From Actinomycetota bacterium (lineage in GTDB: Bacteria; Actinomycetota; Acidimicrobiia; Spongiisociales; UBA11373): a stretch of 5,784 nucleotides of DNA. Where the stretch lies: NCBI GenBank assembly GCA_030688105.1, contig JAUYIV010000334.1:1-5784 (forward strand). The letters are read 5' to 3'. Shown here one piece after another: positions 5,241 to 5,784 of this stretch. The position numbers were made by a program, and so were the translations under genes. The first letter of the stretch is position 1. The number at the start of each line of letters is the position of its first letter. The notes beneath the pieces were generated by a model. The model had not been told where the DNA came from, searched no databases, and worked only from the letters and a program-made list of their open reading frames with translations.

Positions 5241-5784
5241 ATGGGGCTGGCCCTGAGTGTCCTGATCCTCGGCGGCATCGCACTCCTGGTGATCTTCGGA
5301 GTGCTGATGATCGGTCTCCGGGTGGGCTTCTCCGGACTAGTGATCCCCCTGGGCCGCGGTGTGGCTCGGGTGGTCATCCTCGTCGGCGTCGCCGAACTGT
5401 TCGCCCTGCCGATCGTCGTGATCGTATGGGCGTTGCCAACGGACGCGGCCTGGTCCGTCGCCCTCTGGCTCTGGCCCCCCTCCCTCCTCATCATGCTGAT
5501 CCCGCACACGATCCTCCTCGGTGTCGCAGCGAGGATCGATCGAAAGGCCCTGAGGGTGGCCGTGACGTTCGCTGGAGCGGGGGGCTGGGCGCTCCCGCTG
5601 CTGGGTACGGAGTCCTGGTTCGGCGGCTTCGACCAGACCATGTATCTCGCCCTGCACGCCGCCCTCGTCACGGGAACCTGGGAAGCGCTCTTTCAGCTGC
5701 GCCACCGGCCGGTGGCCGGGTTCCCGGGGCGCCTGATGACGCCGGGGACGAGGCATCCGGTCCCGAAGGCATCCGATGGCGATC
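5241..5784 (+). CDS. Multi-pass membrane protein of unknown function (3' end outside the window)
   Basis: The frame is open from ATG 5241 to the window end without a stop, giving 181 residues. Hydrophobic segments suggest about five membrane spans, near residues 3-26, 44-65, 73-97, 105-122 and 134-153. A more polar, Pro/Arg-rich tail starts around 154 (RHRPVAGFPGRL). The first span has no clear cleavage site, so it looks like a membrane anchor and not a cleaved signal. I do not recognise the family. G/C-rich third positions and the hydrophobic pattern support this frame over the antisense frames here. The ATG is chosen because it starts just before the first span and lies six bases after a TACCAT box. 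An in-frame GTG at 5178 is possible but would add a polar 21-residue extension. It is divergent from hisA. Confidence 0.68.
   Translation, partial: MGLALSVLILGGIALLVIFGVLMIGLRVGFSGLVIPLGRGVARVVILVGVAELFALPIVVIVWALPTDAAWSVALWLWPPSLLIMLIPHTILLGVAARIDRKALRVAVTFAGAGGWALPLLGTESWFGGFDQTMYLALHAALVTGTWEALFQLRHRPVAGFPGRLMTPGTRHPVPKASDGD

Noticed and set aside
5024..5671. Minus-strand ORF (215 codons) opposite the membrane protein
   Set aside because: It also overlaps the hisA start in another frame and is Arg/Thr/Pro-rich. The plus-strand frame has a clean pattern of membrane spans and a well-placed promoter.

Overview
This is a GC-rich window with strongly G/C-biased third codon positions, short or overlapping gene junctions, a two-subunit 2-oxoacid:ferredoxin oxidoreductase of the type common in Actinomycetota, and several start codons placed directly behind a TANNNT -10 box (leaderless genes). 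Together these suggest a high-GC actinobacterium. An Acidimicrobiia-like lineage is my best guess, but the sequence shown does not prove it.

Layout, left to right. Positions 1-555 hold the 3' end of an amidase-signature enzyme whose catalytic half lies upstream of the window. A 115-base leader follows, with purine-rich ribosome-binding-like motifs and a pyrimidine tract able to pair with them. Next is a tight operon, korA (671-2539) and korB (2536-3549), joined by an ATGA overlap. Its products form the alpha/gamma fusion and beta subunits of a 2-oxoacid (most likely 2-oxoglutarate) ferredoxin oxidoreductase, which does the 2-oxoglutarate dehydrogenase step of the TCA cycle with ferredoxin instead of NAD. 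A 228-base gap rich in short direct and inverted repeats separates korB from a DUF402/FomD-like gene (3778-4317), probably a nucleotide phosphohydrolase. This gene converges on a HisA-family gene (4353-5090, minus strand), with a perfect GC hairpin between the two stops. A 150-base divergent gap with a heptamer tandem repeat then leads to a multi-pass membrane protein (5241 to the window end, truncated there).

No single pathway links all the genes; only korA-korB is a clear functional unit. The rest looks like ordinary chromosomal housekeeping sequence, with no mobile element, CRISPR array, tRNA or rRNA. The most interesting points are the HisA-like protein, which has Asn where the catalytic N-terminal Asp is expected and lacks the usual DGT phosphate loop, and three neighbouring genes that all appear to start with leaderless promoters.
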